From positions 1-64,000 of the forward strand of contig JAVBKW010000002.1 of the NCBI GenBank assembly GCA_031553855.1: a DNA stretch of 64,000 nucleotides. The letters run 5' to 3'. The stretch is from RACS-047 sp031553855. Lineage in GTDB: Bacteria > Bacillota > Clostridia > Christensenellales > Pumilibacteraceae. This document shows, piece after piece, positions 51,077 to 59,204 of the stretch. Position numbers and translations under genes: made by a program. How positions within the stretch are numbered: position 1 is the first letter of the stretch; each line of letters starts with the position of its first letter. The notes below the pieces were generated by a model. It had not been told where the DNA came from and searched no databases. It was given only the letters and a program-made list of their open reading frames with translations.

Positions 51077-52180
51077 ATGGCAGAAACGGAAATTAAAGAG
51101 GAATATTTTGAGCCCGTAAAAACGCAGACGGACATAGCGAAATGCCCTTCCTGCGGCGCGAATATGATATTTTCCGCCGAAAAACAGGTGCTTAAATGCG
51201 AGTTCTGCGGTACGGAACAGGGCTTTGAAATGCAAAAGAACGCAGAGCTTGAGTTTTCAAGGCTGCTTGAAATAAACAGCTCATGGACGGACGAAACGAA
51301 GGTTTTTTGCTGCTCTAACTGCGGCGCGAAAGAGGTCGTTTCAAGGTCGGATATAGCAAAAAGCTGTTCGTTCTGCGGAACGAGCAATATCGTGGAAACA
51401 AACGAGCTGTCCGGACTAAAGCCGAACGCCGTCGTGCCTTTCAAGATTTCTAAAGAGGACGCAAATAAGCGCGCGGTAGTCTGGGCAAGAAAGAGGTTTT
51501 TCGCGCCGAAAAAGTTTAAAAAGAGCATCGACACAGAGGATATAAACGGCGTATACAATCCGGCCTTTACCTTCGATACCGATACGCTTTCGGTATACAG
51601 CGGAAGGCTTGGCAAACGCTACACCACCACAAGCCGCGTAAACGGCAAAACGGTCACGCAGACTCACATCAGATATTTCAGTATAAGCGGCACGTATTCG
51701 ATGTTTTTCGACGATATCCTTATTCAGGCCTCGTCGGCGATAGGTCAGAAAACTATCCAAAAGCTGCAGCCGTTCAATACCAACGAGTCGAGCGCGTACA
51801 CCAAAGATTTTTTGCACGGCTACGCTGCTACGCAATACACAAAAGACGGCGCCGCCTGCTGGAACGAGGCCAAAAAGGTCATCGATAAAAAGGTCCGCTC
51901 CGGAATTTTGTCTAAGTACGATTATGACGTCGTAGACAGCCTCACTATCCGCACCGACTGCCGCAGGATCACATATAAATATCTGCTATTGCCTATTTAC
52001 GTCGGGCATTTCAACTGGCGGCATAAGCTTTACAACTTTTTTGTGAGCGGCTATAACGGCAAGGTTACCGGGAAAATGCCGGTTTCCGCGCTCAAAGTGC
52101 TTGGCGTGGCGGGGCTCGGCCTTTTGGTTGCGGGCGGTATTATTGCGTTGATACTCTTGTCTGCCGCGGGAATAATTTAG
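51077..52180 (+). CDS. Zinc-ribbon membrane protein (YdjG-like)
   Basis: A 367-residue protein with two N-terminal zinc ribbons (CPSCGANM...CEFCGTEQ at 22-45 and CSNCGAKE...CSFCGTSN at 78-100), a central beta-rich TFDTDTLSVYSGRLGKRY region, and one C-terminal membrane helix (about 343-365, Gly/Ala/Leu-rich). This matches the YdjG-type partners of SPFH proteins in Firmicutes membrane-stress loci. The tail anchor would hold the ribbons and the associated SPFH protein at the membrane. It starts 4 bp after the SPFH gene. Confidence 0.82.
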   Translation: MAETEIKEEYFEPVKTQTDIAKCPSCGANMIFSAEKQVLKCEFCGTEQGFEMQKNAELEFSRLLEINSSWTDETKVFCCSNCGAKEVVSRSDIAKSCSFCGTSNIVETNELSGLKPNAVVPFKISKEDANKRAVVWARKRFFAPKKFKKSIDTEDINGVYNPAFTFDTDTLSVYSGRLGKRYTTTSRVNGKTVTQTHIRYFSISGTYSMFFDDILIQASSAIGQKTIQKLQPFNTNESSAYTKDFLHGYAATQYTKDGAACWNEAKKVIDKKVRSGILSKYDYDVVDSLTIRTDCRRITYKYLLLPIYVGHFNWRHKLYNFFVSGYNGKVTGKMPVSALKVLGVAGLGLLVAGGIIALILLSAAGII

Positions 52181-52291
52181 CTAAAGCTTACTTAAATCAG
52201 CTCCGATCAGAGTCTTGCTTTAAGCAATATCACAGAACATATTTTTATCAAAAAAGCCTTCAAAAAAATGAAAGCTTTACAGGAGAGAGAA

Positions 52292-52747
52292 ATGATCAAA
52301 CTTTTTATTTCGTTGACAAATCTTGAAACAATATTGGTAGCCGTAGCGGCGGGGCTTTTTGCCGTAGCCGTAGCTGCTCTTATCACGGCGATCGCCGCTT
52401 TTAAAAAAATCAAGAAAATGAAATCTACTGAAGTGCGCACCGAAAAAGTTATCATAGAAAACGGAGTGCGCTACACGCCTTCCGACACGGTCGAAAAAAA
52501 GGACGGCGCGGATAAGGTCTCGCATATCAAGGGCGACGCCGTTTTAAAACGCGGAGTAGAGTACATCGTTTCTAAGAACGGCGGGCTGCTTCCCGGCAAA
52601 TATACGATACTTGCCGCAGACGAAAAGGGCGAAAGCTTTTATGTGCGTATCGGCGGGTTCGTGCGCGAATACTACCACAACACCCCCGTAGTTTTAAGCG
52701 AAGGCGACATTATCTGTTCGGTGAGTAATACGATAGTTTTGCGTTAA
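52292..52747 (+). CDS. Hypothetical membrane protein
   Basis: A 151-residue protein with one N-terminal membrane helix (about residues 8-35: ETILVAVAAGLFAVAVAALI) and a soluble beta-rich C-terminal domain (RGVEYIVSKNGGLLPGKYTIL to the end) like a membrane-tethered sensor. I do not recognise a family. The ATG at 52292 has GGAGAGAG upstream; an ATG at 52268 has none. It follows the YdjG-like gene by about 110 bp on the same strand and may belong to the same envelope-stress group. Confidence 0.7.
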   Translation: MIKLFISLTNLETILVAVAAGLFAVAVAALITAIAAFKKIKKMKSTEVRTEKVIIENGVRYTPSDTVEKKDGADKVSHIKGDAVLKRGVEYIVSKNGGLLPGKYTILAADEKGESFYVRIGGFVREYYHNTPVVLSEGDIICSVSNTIVLR

Positions 52748-52863
52748 AAAAGAGGCATTGAGCGTTTAAGGCCAACGTTGCCCGCCAAAGCGCGCGAACC
52801 ATTTCTTTCCTAGTAAATTGTGCGTCGGCAAAAAGCCGGTTGCAGACAAAAGGAGATCAAATT

Positions 52864-53307
52864 ATGAGCAAGAAGTTTTTATTTAATTTTATATTGTCGC
52901 TTACAGCCGTCGCGGTTGCAGTTATATGGCTGCTGTCGATAATTTTTCCCGAATCGGAGCTTGGCGGCTTTAACCTTTTATGGGTCGCCGCGATTTTGTC
53001 GGGCGTGGCGGGGCTTTTGTTTATTATGCGCGGCGTTTTTGTCAAAGGCGCGGGCCCGCTCAAAAAGCTTAATATTTTCTTCGGCGCGGGGCTGCTTGTC
53101 ATAACGCTTTTAGCCGTAGTCCAAATTTTTACGCTGGAGAATAAATACGTTCTTCCCATCATCGCTATCATTGCCACCGCCGCGCTTCTGCTAAGCGTCG
53201 TAGCCGTAGGAGGCAAGGCGTGGGACACAGGCGATAACCAGAAAGTAGGCTACAAAAACTACTATGAAAGAAAAGCCGAGGAAGAAAAAAAGAATAAGGA
53301 TAAATAG
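52864..53307 (+). CDS. Hypothetical four-helix membrane protein
   Basis: A 147-residue protein with four hydrophobic segments (residues about 6-28, 38-60, 72-92 and 97-118) and a basic, charged C-terminal tail (YYERKAEEEKKNKDK). No family is recognised. AAAAGGAG lies 9 nt upstream of the ATG at 52864. It follows the previous gene by about 115 bp and is closed by a strong terminator, so it is probably the last gene of the SPFH group. Confidence 0.7.
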   Translation: MSKKFLFNFILSLTAVAVAVIWLLSIIFPESELGGFNLLWVAAILSGVAGLLFIMRGVFVKGAGPLKKLNIFFGAGLLVITLLAVVQIFTLENKYVLPIIAIIATAALLLSVVAVGGKAWDTGDNQKVGYKNYYERKAEEEKKNKDK

Positions 53308-53312
53308 TTTTT

Positions 53313-53350
53313 AAATGCCCGCTCAAAAAAATTGAGCGGGCATTTTAACA
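53313..53350 (+). terminator. Strong intrinsic terminator
   Basis: AAATGCCCGCTCAA pairs perfectly with TTGAGCGGGCATTT around a small A-rich loop, followed by TAAC. It closes the SPFH-linked group. Confidence 0.85.
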
Positions 53351-53376
53351 TTTTAGATAATACGGTAAAGTTTTTC

Positions 53377-53405
53377 TTGATAAAAATGTCAAAATTTATT
53401 ACAAT
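53377..53405 (+). promoter_or_regulatory. Leaderless promoter of the TrmH-family gene
   Basis: TTGATA at 53377-53382, 17-bp spacer, TACAAT at 53400-53405, then ATTATA (6 nt) and the ATG at 53412. No Shine-Dalgarno. Confidence 0.7.
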
Positions 53406-53411
53406 ATTATA

Positions 53412-54260
53412 ATGAAAGAAAAAATCGACGCATACCTCAAGGATAAGGCTTTTAACTTTATCGGCGAGGCAAACCCTAAGATAAAACAGGTAAAGGGAAT
53501 AATTTCAAACACCAAGCCTAATCCGCAGAAGCTTTTTATTGCGGAAGGCCTTTGGGCGTATAAAAAGGTCATCGAGTTTTCCACGCCCGTGTCGTCGGTG
53601 ATAGTCTGCCCCGAGCATATACGCACGGAGGAGGCTTTTACCGCGCTTAAAGAGGTTTGCGCAAAGTGTTCAGAGCTTTACGCAGTTTCGGAAAAGACCT
53701 ACGAGAAAATTTCCGAGCGCGATAAGCCCGACGGGCTTATGGCTATTGCCGCGCTGCCAAAGTATGATTTAGACGATTTTAAAACCGACGATAAAAGCGT
53801 GGTGCTTGTGCTTGACGGCATTGAAATTCCCGGCAACGTCGGAACTATGCTCAGAATGGCGGACGGAGCGGGGCTGGACGCGGTGTTCATCTGCAATAAA
53901 CGCGCGCGGCTTACTCATCCAAAAACCATAAAGGGCAGTATGGGCGCGATATTGAGCGTGCCGGTTTTTGAGTTCGAGGAAGTGGGCGATTGCCGCAGCT
54001 GGCTGTATAAAAACGGCTTCAACGTCTACCTTGCCGACACAAGAGCCGAAAAGCATTATTTCGACGTTCCGTTCGGGCATAAAACCGCGCTTGTTATGGG
54101 CAGCGAACGCTACGGTATAACAAGGGAGTGGTACGAGGGCGAGTACCTTATGATCTCTATCCCCATGATGGGCAAATGCGATTCGCTCAACGTCGGGGTC
54201 GCCGCAACGGTTTTAGCTTACGAGGCGTCGGTGAAAAATAAGCTGGGCGCGAGAAAGTAA
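53412..54260 (+). CDS. TrmH/SpoU-family RNA 2'-O-methyltransferase
   Basis: A 282-residue SPOUT enzyme methylating ribose 2'-OH in rRNA or tRNA. The three motifs are clear: DGIEIPGNVGTMLRMADGAG (motif 1, Asn and Arg), ALVMGSERYGI (motif 2) and ISIPMMGKCDSLNVGVAATV (motif 3), which build the SAM-binding knot. The N-terminal 110 residues form the RNA-binding domain, with KLFIAEGLWAYKKVIEF. The RNA target cannot be named. The promoter lies so close that the transcript would be leaderless. Confidence 0.9.
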   Translation: MKEKIDAYLKDKAFNFIGEANPKIKQVKGIISNTKPNPQKLFIAEGLWAYKKVIEFSTPVSSVIVCPEHIRTEEAFTALKEVCAKCSELYAVSEKTYEKISERDKPDGLMAIAALPKYDLDDFKTDDKSVVLVLDGIEIPGNVGTMLRMADGAGLDAVFICNKRARLTHPKTIKGSMGAILSVPVFEFEEVGDCRSWLYKNGFNVYLADTRAEKHYFDVPFGHKTALVMGSERYGITREWYEGEYLMISIPMMGKCDSLNVGVAATVLAYEASVKNKLGARK

Positions 54261-54362
54261 AAATAAGACAACAAGGGCAACAAGTTCAGTAAAACAACAA
54301 GATTGTGAGAAAGTTTATAAAATCACCCATTAGTTCACACTCTTGTTAAGGGAGAGCAGTAA

Positions 54363-54983
54363 ATGTTTCATTTCAGGAAAAGATTAAGAGAGCTTGCGCG
54401 CGAGGAAAAAGAGTATGAGCGCAAGCTGGATATAGACGATAAAGGGCGGCTTGTTTTAGACGTTAAGCTCGGCAGTATTTCAGACGCCTACTCTAAATAT
54501 TCGCCGCAAAAAGATTTGAGGCTCGAGCCGGAGCTGAAAGAGTATTTTGAAAGTGAAAATATCGTTCTTGAAAATCCGCTTGTTATCAAGGTTTATAACG
54601 ATGAGCTGAAAGAGAGTAAAATAGAGCAGGAAACGCTTACCGGCATATTAAAAAATTCATTTTGCTGCGAGCGAAGAAAGCTTTTTAAGTCGCGCAGGTT
54701 TAATAATTTAGTGAGCCTTTGGTGTTTAATAGTCGGGCTTGTTATTCTTGCGGCCAGCTTTTCGATTCAATTCCTGCCTTTTCTTCAAAACATTATTTTC
54801 AGTTCGCTGGAAATTCTAGCATGGGTATTTTTATGGGAGGCGGCGGACCTGTTCTTTTTCCAAAGGCCCGGCCTTAACGCCCGCTACGTCCATTACTCAA
54901 AGCTATGCAGCGCGGATGTAGAGTTTTTTAGTGGGTGTTCCAATAAGGGGTCATATACGGGTTACGTGTGTCAAAATGGCTAA
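54363..54983 (+). CDS. Hypothetical two-helix membrane protein with 3' end from an S2 repeat
   Basis: A 206-residue protein with a charged cytoplasmic N-terminus (about 1-115), two membrane helices (about 120-140 and 145-165: LCLIVGLVILAA-like then ILAWVFLWEAADLFF) and a short tail. No family is recognised. GGGAGAG precedes the ATG. The last 17 codons (from GGG at about 54933) and the stop lie inside S2 copy B, so the natural C-terminus was probably replaced or extended by the insertion. The body of the protein looks intact. Confidence 0.72.
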   Translation: MFHFRKRLRELAREEKEYERKLDIDDKGRLVLDVKLGSISDAYSKYSPQKDLRLEPELKEYFESENIVLENPLVIKVYNDELKESKIEQETLTGILKNSFCCERRKLFKSRRFNNLVSLWCLIVGLVILAASFSIQFLPFLQNIIFSSLEILAWVFLWEAADLFFFQRPGLNARYVHYSKLCSADVEFFSGCSNKGSYTGYVCQNG

Positions 54984-55059
54984 GTCGAGTACATTAGAGT
55001 ACACTCCTGTCGCCATTTTGCCACCTGTTACCCGTCTCTAACCCCTTCTTGAAACACCC
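54933..55059 (+). repeat. Near-palindromic intergenic element S2, copy B
   Basis: Begins GGGTGT and ends ACACCC with paired arms as in copy A at 40428-40561, with the same inner stem and central GTAC pair. About 15 scattered differences and a short deletion separate the two copies. It overlaps the 3' end of the upstream gene. Similarity beyond the end (TATGGATTTT to AGACAGCCC) continues to about 55095. Confidence 0.8.
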
Positions 55060-55147
55060 CTATGGATTTTTCTTATAGCCGAAAGACAGCCCTAAAGAAA
55101 GGAGCGAAAGCATCAGCCTAAGACACTATTGCTAGCCTTGAATTTAA

Positions 55148-55177
55148 TTGCTTTTAAGCCTGAATTTATGCTATACT
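55148..55177 (+). promoter_or_regulatory. Promoter of metG-tatD
   Basis: TTGCTT at 55148-55153 and TATACT at 55172-55177 with an 18-bp spacer; a TG one base upstream of the -10 makes it an extended -10. Confidence 0.65.
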
Positions 55178-55219
55178 GGGCAAGACCAAATCAAAACTTT
55201 TTTTAAACGGAGAAATTTT

Positions 55220-57184
55220 ATGAGCGCGAAACCCACCTATTATATAACTACGCCTATATATTACCCGAGCGGCAAATGGCACATCGGGCATTGCTACACC
55301 ACTGTCTGCTGCGACGCGATGGCGCGTTATAAGAGAATGAGCGGTTACGACGTTTTTTATCTTACGGGCACGGACGAGCACGGGCAAAAGATCGAAAAGA
55401 GGGCGGAAAGCTCCGGCGTTAGCCCTAAAGAGTTTGTGGACGCTCTTGTAGACAACATCAAACAGCTTTGGGAGCTGCTTGATATTTCCTACGATAAATT
55501 TATCCGCACGACGGACGCCTATCACGTCGAGGCGGTCCAGAAGATTTTTAAGAAGCTCTATGAGAGCGGAGATATTTATAAGTCCGGCTACAAGGGCAAA
55601 TACTGCACCCCCTGCGAGTCGTTCTGGACGGAAAGCCAGCTGGTTGGCGGCAAATGCCCCGACTGCGGAAGAGATGTCGTCGAAACGGAGGAGGAATGCT
55701 ACTTTTTCCGTCTTTCCAAGTATTCCGGCCGCATACGCAAGCTTTTGACGGAGACCGGCTTTTTAGAGCCGTCCTCGCGCGTGAACGAGATGGTCAATAA
55801 CTTTATCGACGCAGGCCTTGAGGACTTAGCCGTTTCGCGCACGTCGTTCAAGTGGGGCGTGCCGGTATCGTTCGACGACAAGCACGTCATCTACGTCTGG
55901 ATAGACGCGCTTTCAAACTACATCACAGCCCTCGGCTTTATGTCGGACGACGATTCGCTCTATAAAAAATACTGGCCGGCCGACCTTCATATGATGGCAA
56001 AGGAAATCGTGCGTTTCCATTCGATCATCTGGCCCGCTATTTTGATGGCGCTGGGCGAACCGGTACCCAAAAAAGCGTACGGGCACGGCTGGATTTTGTT
56101 CGGCGGCGATAAGATGAGTAAGTCCAAGGGCAACGTCGTGGATCCGTTTATTTTGGCGGAGCGTTACGGCGTAGACAGCGTGCGGTATTTTCTCTTGCGC
56201 GATATAACCTTTGGTACGGACTCAAATTATTCCTCGGAAATTTTCATCAACCGCATAAACACCGACCTTGCAAACGATTTAGGCAACCTCACAAAACGTA
56301 CGCTTGCAATGAGCCGTCAGTATTTTGAGGGAAAGGTCAAAAAAGGGACGCCGACGGAGTTCGACGCAGACTTTATTTTGAAAATAGACGCCTTAAAAGC
56401 CGGAGTGGACGAGAGGATAGATAAGCTCAACATAAACCGTGCGCTTGAATTTATTTTTGACCTTATAGGAGCTGCTAATAAATATATCGATAACACGAAG
56501 CCCTGGGCGCTCAATAAGGAAGGGAAAACGGACGAGCTTTCAAGCGTTATTTACAATCTTTTGGAGGCAATAAGGGTCAGCACGAATATGCTTGCGCCGT
56601 TCCTTACCAAAACGCCCGCGATAATTTTTGACGCGCTGGGATTAAAGCTGCCCTCAGATTTTAAAAACGCGAAATACGGCGCAGTAAAAAGCTATCAGAC
56701 TAAGGAAACGGAAACCCTTTTCCCCAGGTTCGATTTAAAGAAAGAGCTCGACGAGCTTGAAAAAATAGCCGGAGCGGATAAAGAGATAAAGGCCGAACCG
56801 GCAAAAGAACAAAAGATTGAAAAAGCGGCGGAGAAAAAGGAAGAAAAGAAAGTGGCCGAACAAATCACAATAGACGAATTTTTTAAAACAGAATTAAAGG
56901 TCGCGCTCGTAACGGGTGCGGAAAGGGTCGCAAAGTCCGAAAAGCTGTTAAAGCTTACCGTCCGTATAGGCGAAGAGGAGCGGACGGTCGTTTCCGGTAT
57001 AGCAAAAAGCTATTCACCCGAGGAAATGGTCGGCAAAAGCGTCGTTATAGTTTATAATTTAAAGCCCGCGAAATTGTGCGGCATAGAAAGCCAGGGTATG
57101 ATACTGTGCGCTACCGGCGAAAACGGCAAGGTCGTTCTCGTTAGCCCTGAAACGGTCGTAGACAGCGGTGCTGAGGTATGCTGA
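55220..57184 (+). CDS. metG: Methionyl-tRNA synthetase
   Basis: A 654-residue class I synthetase that charges tRNA-Met. HIGH is at residues 21-24 and KMSKS at 298-302; the Zn finger CTPCESFW...CPDCGRD lies at about 134-155. A helical anticodon domain (about 365-520) and a Lys/Glu-rich linker lead to a C-terminal EMAP/Trbp-type tRNA-binding domain (about 555-654: LKVALVTGAERVAKSEKLLKL) that permits dimerisation. The ATG at 55220 is preceded by CGGAGA; the longer open frame from 55148 covers the promoter. The stop overlaps the tatD start by 7 nt. Confidence 0.96.
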   Translation: MSAKPTYYITTPIYYPSGKWHIGHCYTTVCCDAMARYKRMSGYDVFYLTGTDEHGQKIEKRAESSGVSPKEFVDALVDNIKQLWELLDISYDKFIRTTDAYHVEAVQKIFKKLYESGDIYKSGYKGKYCTPCESFWTESQLVGGKCPDCGRDVVETEEECYFFRLSKYSGRIRKLLTETGFLEPSSRVNEMVNNFIDAGLEDLAVSRTSFKWGVPVSFDDKHVIYVWIDALSNYITALGFMSDDDSLYKKYWPADLHMMAKEIVRFHSIIWPAILMALGEPVPKKAYGHGWILFGGDKMSKSKGNVVDPFILAERYGVDSVRYFLLRDITFGTDSNYSSEIFINRINTDLANDLGNLTKRTLAMSRQYFEGKVKKGTPTEFDADFILKIDALKAGVDERIDKLNINRALEFIFDLIGAANKYIDNTKPWALNKEGKTDELSSVIYNLLEAIRVSTNMLAPFLTKTPAIIFDALGLKLPSDFKNAKYGAVKSYQTKETETLFPRFDLKKELDELEKIAGADKEIKAEPAKEQKIEKAAEKKEEKKVAEQITIDEFFKTELKVALVTGAERVAKSEKLLKLTVRIGEEERTVVSGIAKSYSPEEMVGKSVVIVYNLKPAKLCGIESQGMILCATGENGKVVLVSPETVVDSGAEVC

Positions 57185-58023
57185 CCGACACCCATGCCCA
57201 TCTTTCCGATTTCTCCGACCTAGAAAGCGAGATAATAAATAAAATGGGCGCGGACGATTTGGGCACGATCATCGCCGCCTCGTACGACCTTGATTCCGCT
57301 TACAAATCACGCGATATCGCGCAAAAAAATAAGGATATATATTTTACCGCCGGAGTCCATCCCTCAAACACCGCCTTTTTAAAAGGCGAAGGCACGGAGG
57401 CGTTCCTTGCAGCTATGAAAAACCCCGCCTCGCCGGCGGCCGGAGTTATAGGCGGCAGGCCAGCGTACTGCGAAGAATTGCTTGCCCTCTCGCGCGGCCC
57501 TAAATGCGTCGCGATAGGCGAGATAGGCTTAGATTATCATTACGAGGATACGAACAGGGAAGTTCAGAAGCTTGAGCTTTTGCGCCAGTTAGACGTTGTA
57601 GAGGCGGCGGATCTTCCGGTTGTGTTCCACGTCCGCGATTCATACGAGGATATGCTGGATATCATTAAAAGCAATCTTCATAAGCTGCCGCGCCGCGGCG
57701 TTATGCATTGTTTCGCCGGTTCGCTTGAAACGGCGAAAATTTATGTGGATATGGGTTTTTATATCTCGTTTTCCGGCGTTATAACGTTTAAAAATGCAAA
57801 AAAGTTTCCCGAAATAATCCGCGCGCTGCCAAAAGACAGGGTATTGATTGAAACCGACTGCCCGTATTTAGCGCCCGATCCGTACAGGGGGCAAACTAAC
57901 TACCCTAAATACGTCAGGCGCGTAGCGGAAAAGCTGAGCGAAATATGGGGAACGGACTACGAAGAGGCGGCGGCGCTGACAAGCGCTAATGCGCGCGCCA
58001 TATTTACTAAAATAAAGGACTAA
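57178..58023 (+). CDS. tatD: TatD family deoxyribonuclease
   Basis: A 281-residue TIM-barrel metal-dependent hydrolase. DTHAHLSD (metal His pair), AIGEIGLDYHYE, VVFHVRDSYED, GVMHCFAGSLE and LIETDCPYLAPDP follow the family order. Members act as 3' to 5' exonucleases in DNA repair or tRNA quality control. The start overlaps the metG stop (GAGG just upstream), so it is translationally coupled. An insert (about residues 85-105, ASPAAGVIGGRPAYC) is unusual. A TatD-associated radical SAM gene follows, separated by an S1 element. Confidence 0.94.
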   Translation: MLTDTHAHLSDFSDLESEIINKMGADDLGTIIAASYDLDSAYKSRDIAQKNKDIYFTAGVHPSNTAFLKGEGTEAFLAAMKNPASPAAGVIGGRPAYCEELLALSRGPKCVAIGEIGLDYHYEDTNREVQKLELLRQLDVVEAADLPVVFHVRDSYEDMLDIIKSNLHKLPRRGVMHCFAGSLETAKIYVDMGFYISFSGVITFKNAKKFPEIIRALPKDRVLIETDCPYLAPDPYRGQTNYPKYVRRVAEKLSEIWGTDYEEAAALTSANARAIFTKIKD

Positions 58024-58025
58024 AC

Positions 58026-58150
58026 GTGAAGACAATTCATCGCCGCATACGGGCTACGCTTGTCTTGCCTCGTCGGTTGCGTATGTGAAATACGCGCCGC
58101 TTCCTCGGCAATCCAACTGTTGCCCGCTTGCGCCGCGACTTATCTTTCAC
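58026..58150 (+). repeat. Structured intergenic element S1, copy 2
   Basis: A 125-bp near-copy of 4327-4452 between tatD and the radical SAM gene. The left end (GTGAAGACAA) has a one-base loss and one change against the right end TTATCTTTCAC, so its basal stem is weaker. The inner CGTAT/ATACG hairpin (58080-58094) is intact. As at 4.4 kb, similarity continues into the ribosome-binding site and first codons (GAGGTCATGAGTATAAA) of the following gene. Confidence 0.8.
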
Positions 58151-58174
58151 TACTTTTTGTAATATTATGAGGTC

Positions 58175-58810
58175 ATGAGTATAAAAATGAAAAAAGGCAT
58201 AAAATTTATTTATGAGCTGGGCGGCAATTTGTATATCAATTTAACAAACCGTTGCTGCAACGACTGCGAATTTTGTTTAAGGCGCAACGGCGACGGAGTC
58301 AAGGACAACGCGACTCTCTGGCTGTGCCGCGAGCCTTCTTATAGGGAAGTAATCAGTTTAATTAAAAAAGTCGATTTTGAATATAGCGAGGCCGTGTTTT
58401 GCGGCTACGGCGAAAGCACCTATAAGGTCGCCGAAATGGTCGAGATCGCCGACTACCTGCACAGCATAGGCAAAAAAACGCGGCTCAACACAAACGGGCT
58501 TGGCAACGCGATAAACGGAATAAACATAGTCCCGCTTTTAGAGGGCAAAATCGACGTGGTGTCCGTTTCGCTCAACGAGTCCGACCCTGCGCGCTACGAC
58601 GCTATCTGCCACTCCGTCTACGGCCCCGACGCCTACGGCTATATTCAGGACTTTACTAAAAAATGCGTGGACGCCGGTATCAAAACCATTATGACCGTCG
58701 TAGACGTTATCCCGCCTGAAGAAATCGAAAAATGCCGCAAAATTTGCGAGTCCACCGGCGCAATTTTCCGGGTAAGAAAACATATATCCAATAATTCAAG
58801 CTATACTTAA
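58175..58810 (+). CDS. TatD-associated radical SAM protein
   Basis: A 211-residue radical SAM enzyme. The CxxxCxxC cluster motif is C27, C31 and C34 (RCCNDCEFC), followed by FCGYGESTYK (the GGE-like SAM motif) and TRLNTNGLGNAI. It belongs to a small group found next to tatD; the reaction is unknown. The start codon and Shine-Dalgarno come from sequence shared with S1 copy 1, so its first residues (MSIKMKK) resemble those of the DUF1858 protein (MSINMQT). It closes the metG-tatD operon and is followed by a terminator. Confidence 0.87.
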   Translation: MSIKMKKGIKFIYELGGNLYINLTNRCCNDCEFCLRRNGDGVKDNATLWLCREPSYREVISLIKKVDFEYSEAVFCGYGESTYKVAEMVEIADYLHSIGKKTRLNTNGLGNAINGINIVPLLEGKIDVVSVSLNESDPARYDAICHSVYGPDAYGYIQDFTKKCVDAGIKTIMTVVDVIPPEEIEKCRKICESTGAIFRVRKHISNNSSYT

Positions 58811-58820
58811 AAACATACAA

Positions 58821-58856
58821 AAACCTCTCTTTGCTTAGGCATCGGAGAGGTTTTTT
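58821..58856 (+). terminator. Terminator of the metG-tatD-radical SAM operon
   Basis: AAACCTCTC pairs perfectly with GAGAGGTTT around a 15-nt loop, followed by TTTAAAT. Confidence 0.85.
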
Positions 58857-59087
58857 AAATTACGCGCGCGTACAAAAGCCCGGTAAAGATTTGCCGCAAA
58901 ACTTTGCCGCAATATCGACAACCTACTTAATTTCTACGCGCGCTGTTAAAGGTAGGGTAAAGAGCCTAGTATTAAGCTTTCGCGGCTGAAAACACCCTTT
59001 AAAGCCGTTAAACGACGCGCTCGAAAAAATAGTTTACTTATTCGGGGTTAAAGTTAGTCAAAAACGCTTTCTTTTTGGCTATAAGCG
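58857..59087. other. Gene-free leader region upstream of gyrB
   Basis: No gene or RNA is recognised. The sequence has several CGCGCG-like stretches and TTTAAAG runs. Promoter elements for gyrB lie at its end. Confidence 0.4.
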
Positions 59088-59096
59088 TGGTATAAT
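59088..59096 (+). promoter_or_regulatory. Extended -10 promoter of gyrB
   Basis: TGGTATAAT at 59088-59096 is an extended -10 (TGnTATAAT); a -35 is poor (TTTCTT at 59068-59073, 17-bp spacer). The leader would be about 100 nt. Confidence 0.55.
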
Positions 59097-59100
59097 ATCC

Positions 59101-59137
59101 TTAAGGAAACGCCGGATATTTATTCCGTTTCCTAAGA
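59101..59137 (+). promoter_or_regulatory. Leader hairpin of gyrB containing the 18-bp shared motif
   Basis: TTAAGGAAACGCCGGATA (identical to 8781-8798) lies just after the -10, and its AGGAAACG pairs with the following CGTTTCCT around a 14-nt loop. It would form at the very 5' end of the gyrB mRNA. Confidence 0.5.
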
Positions 59138-59204
59138 AAAATTTTAAATCAGATCAATATAATTCCGACAGTATTTTTATATGTTTTTATCTAAAGGAGA
59201 GTCT

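Noticed and set aside
52181..52291. Possible RNA gene between the YdjG-like gene and the next gene
   Set aside because: Only short weak pairings are visible, and no conserved RNA features were recognised.
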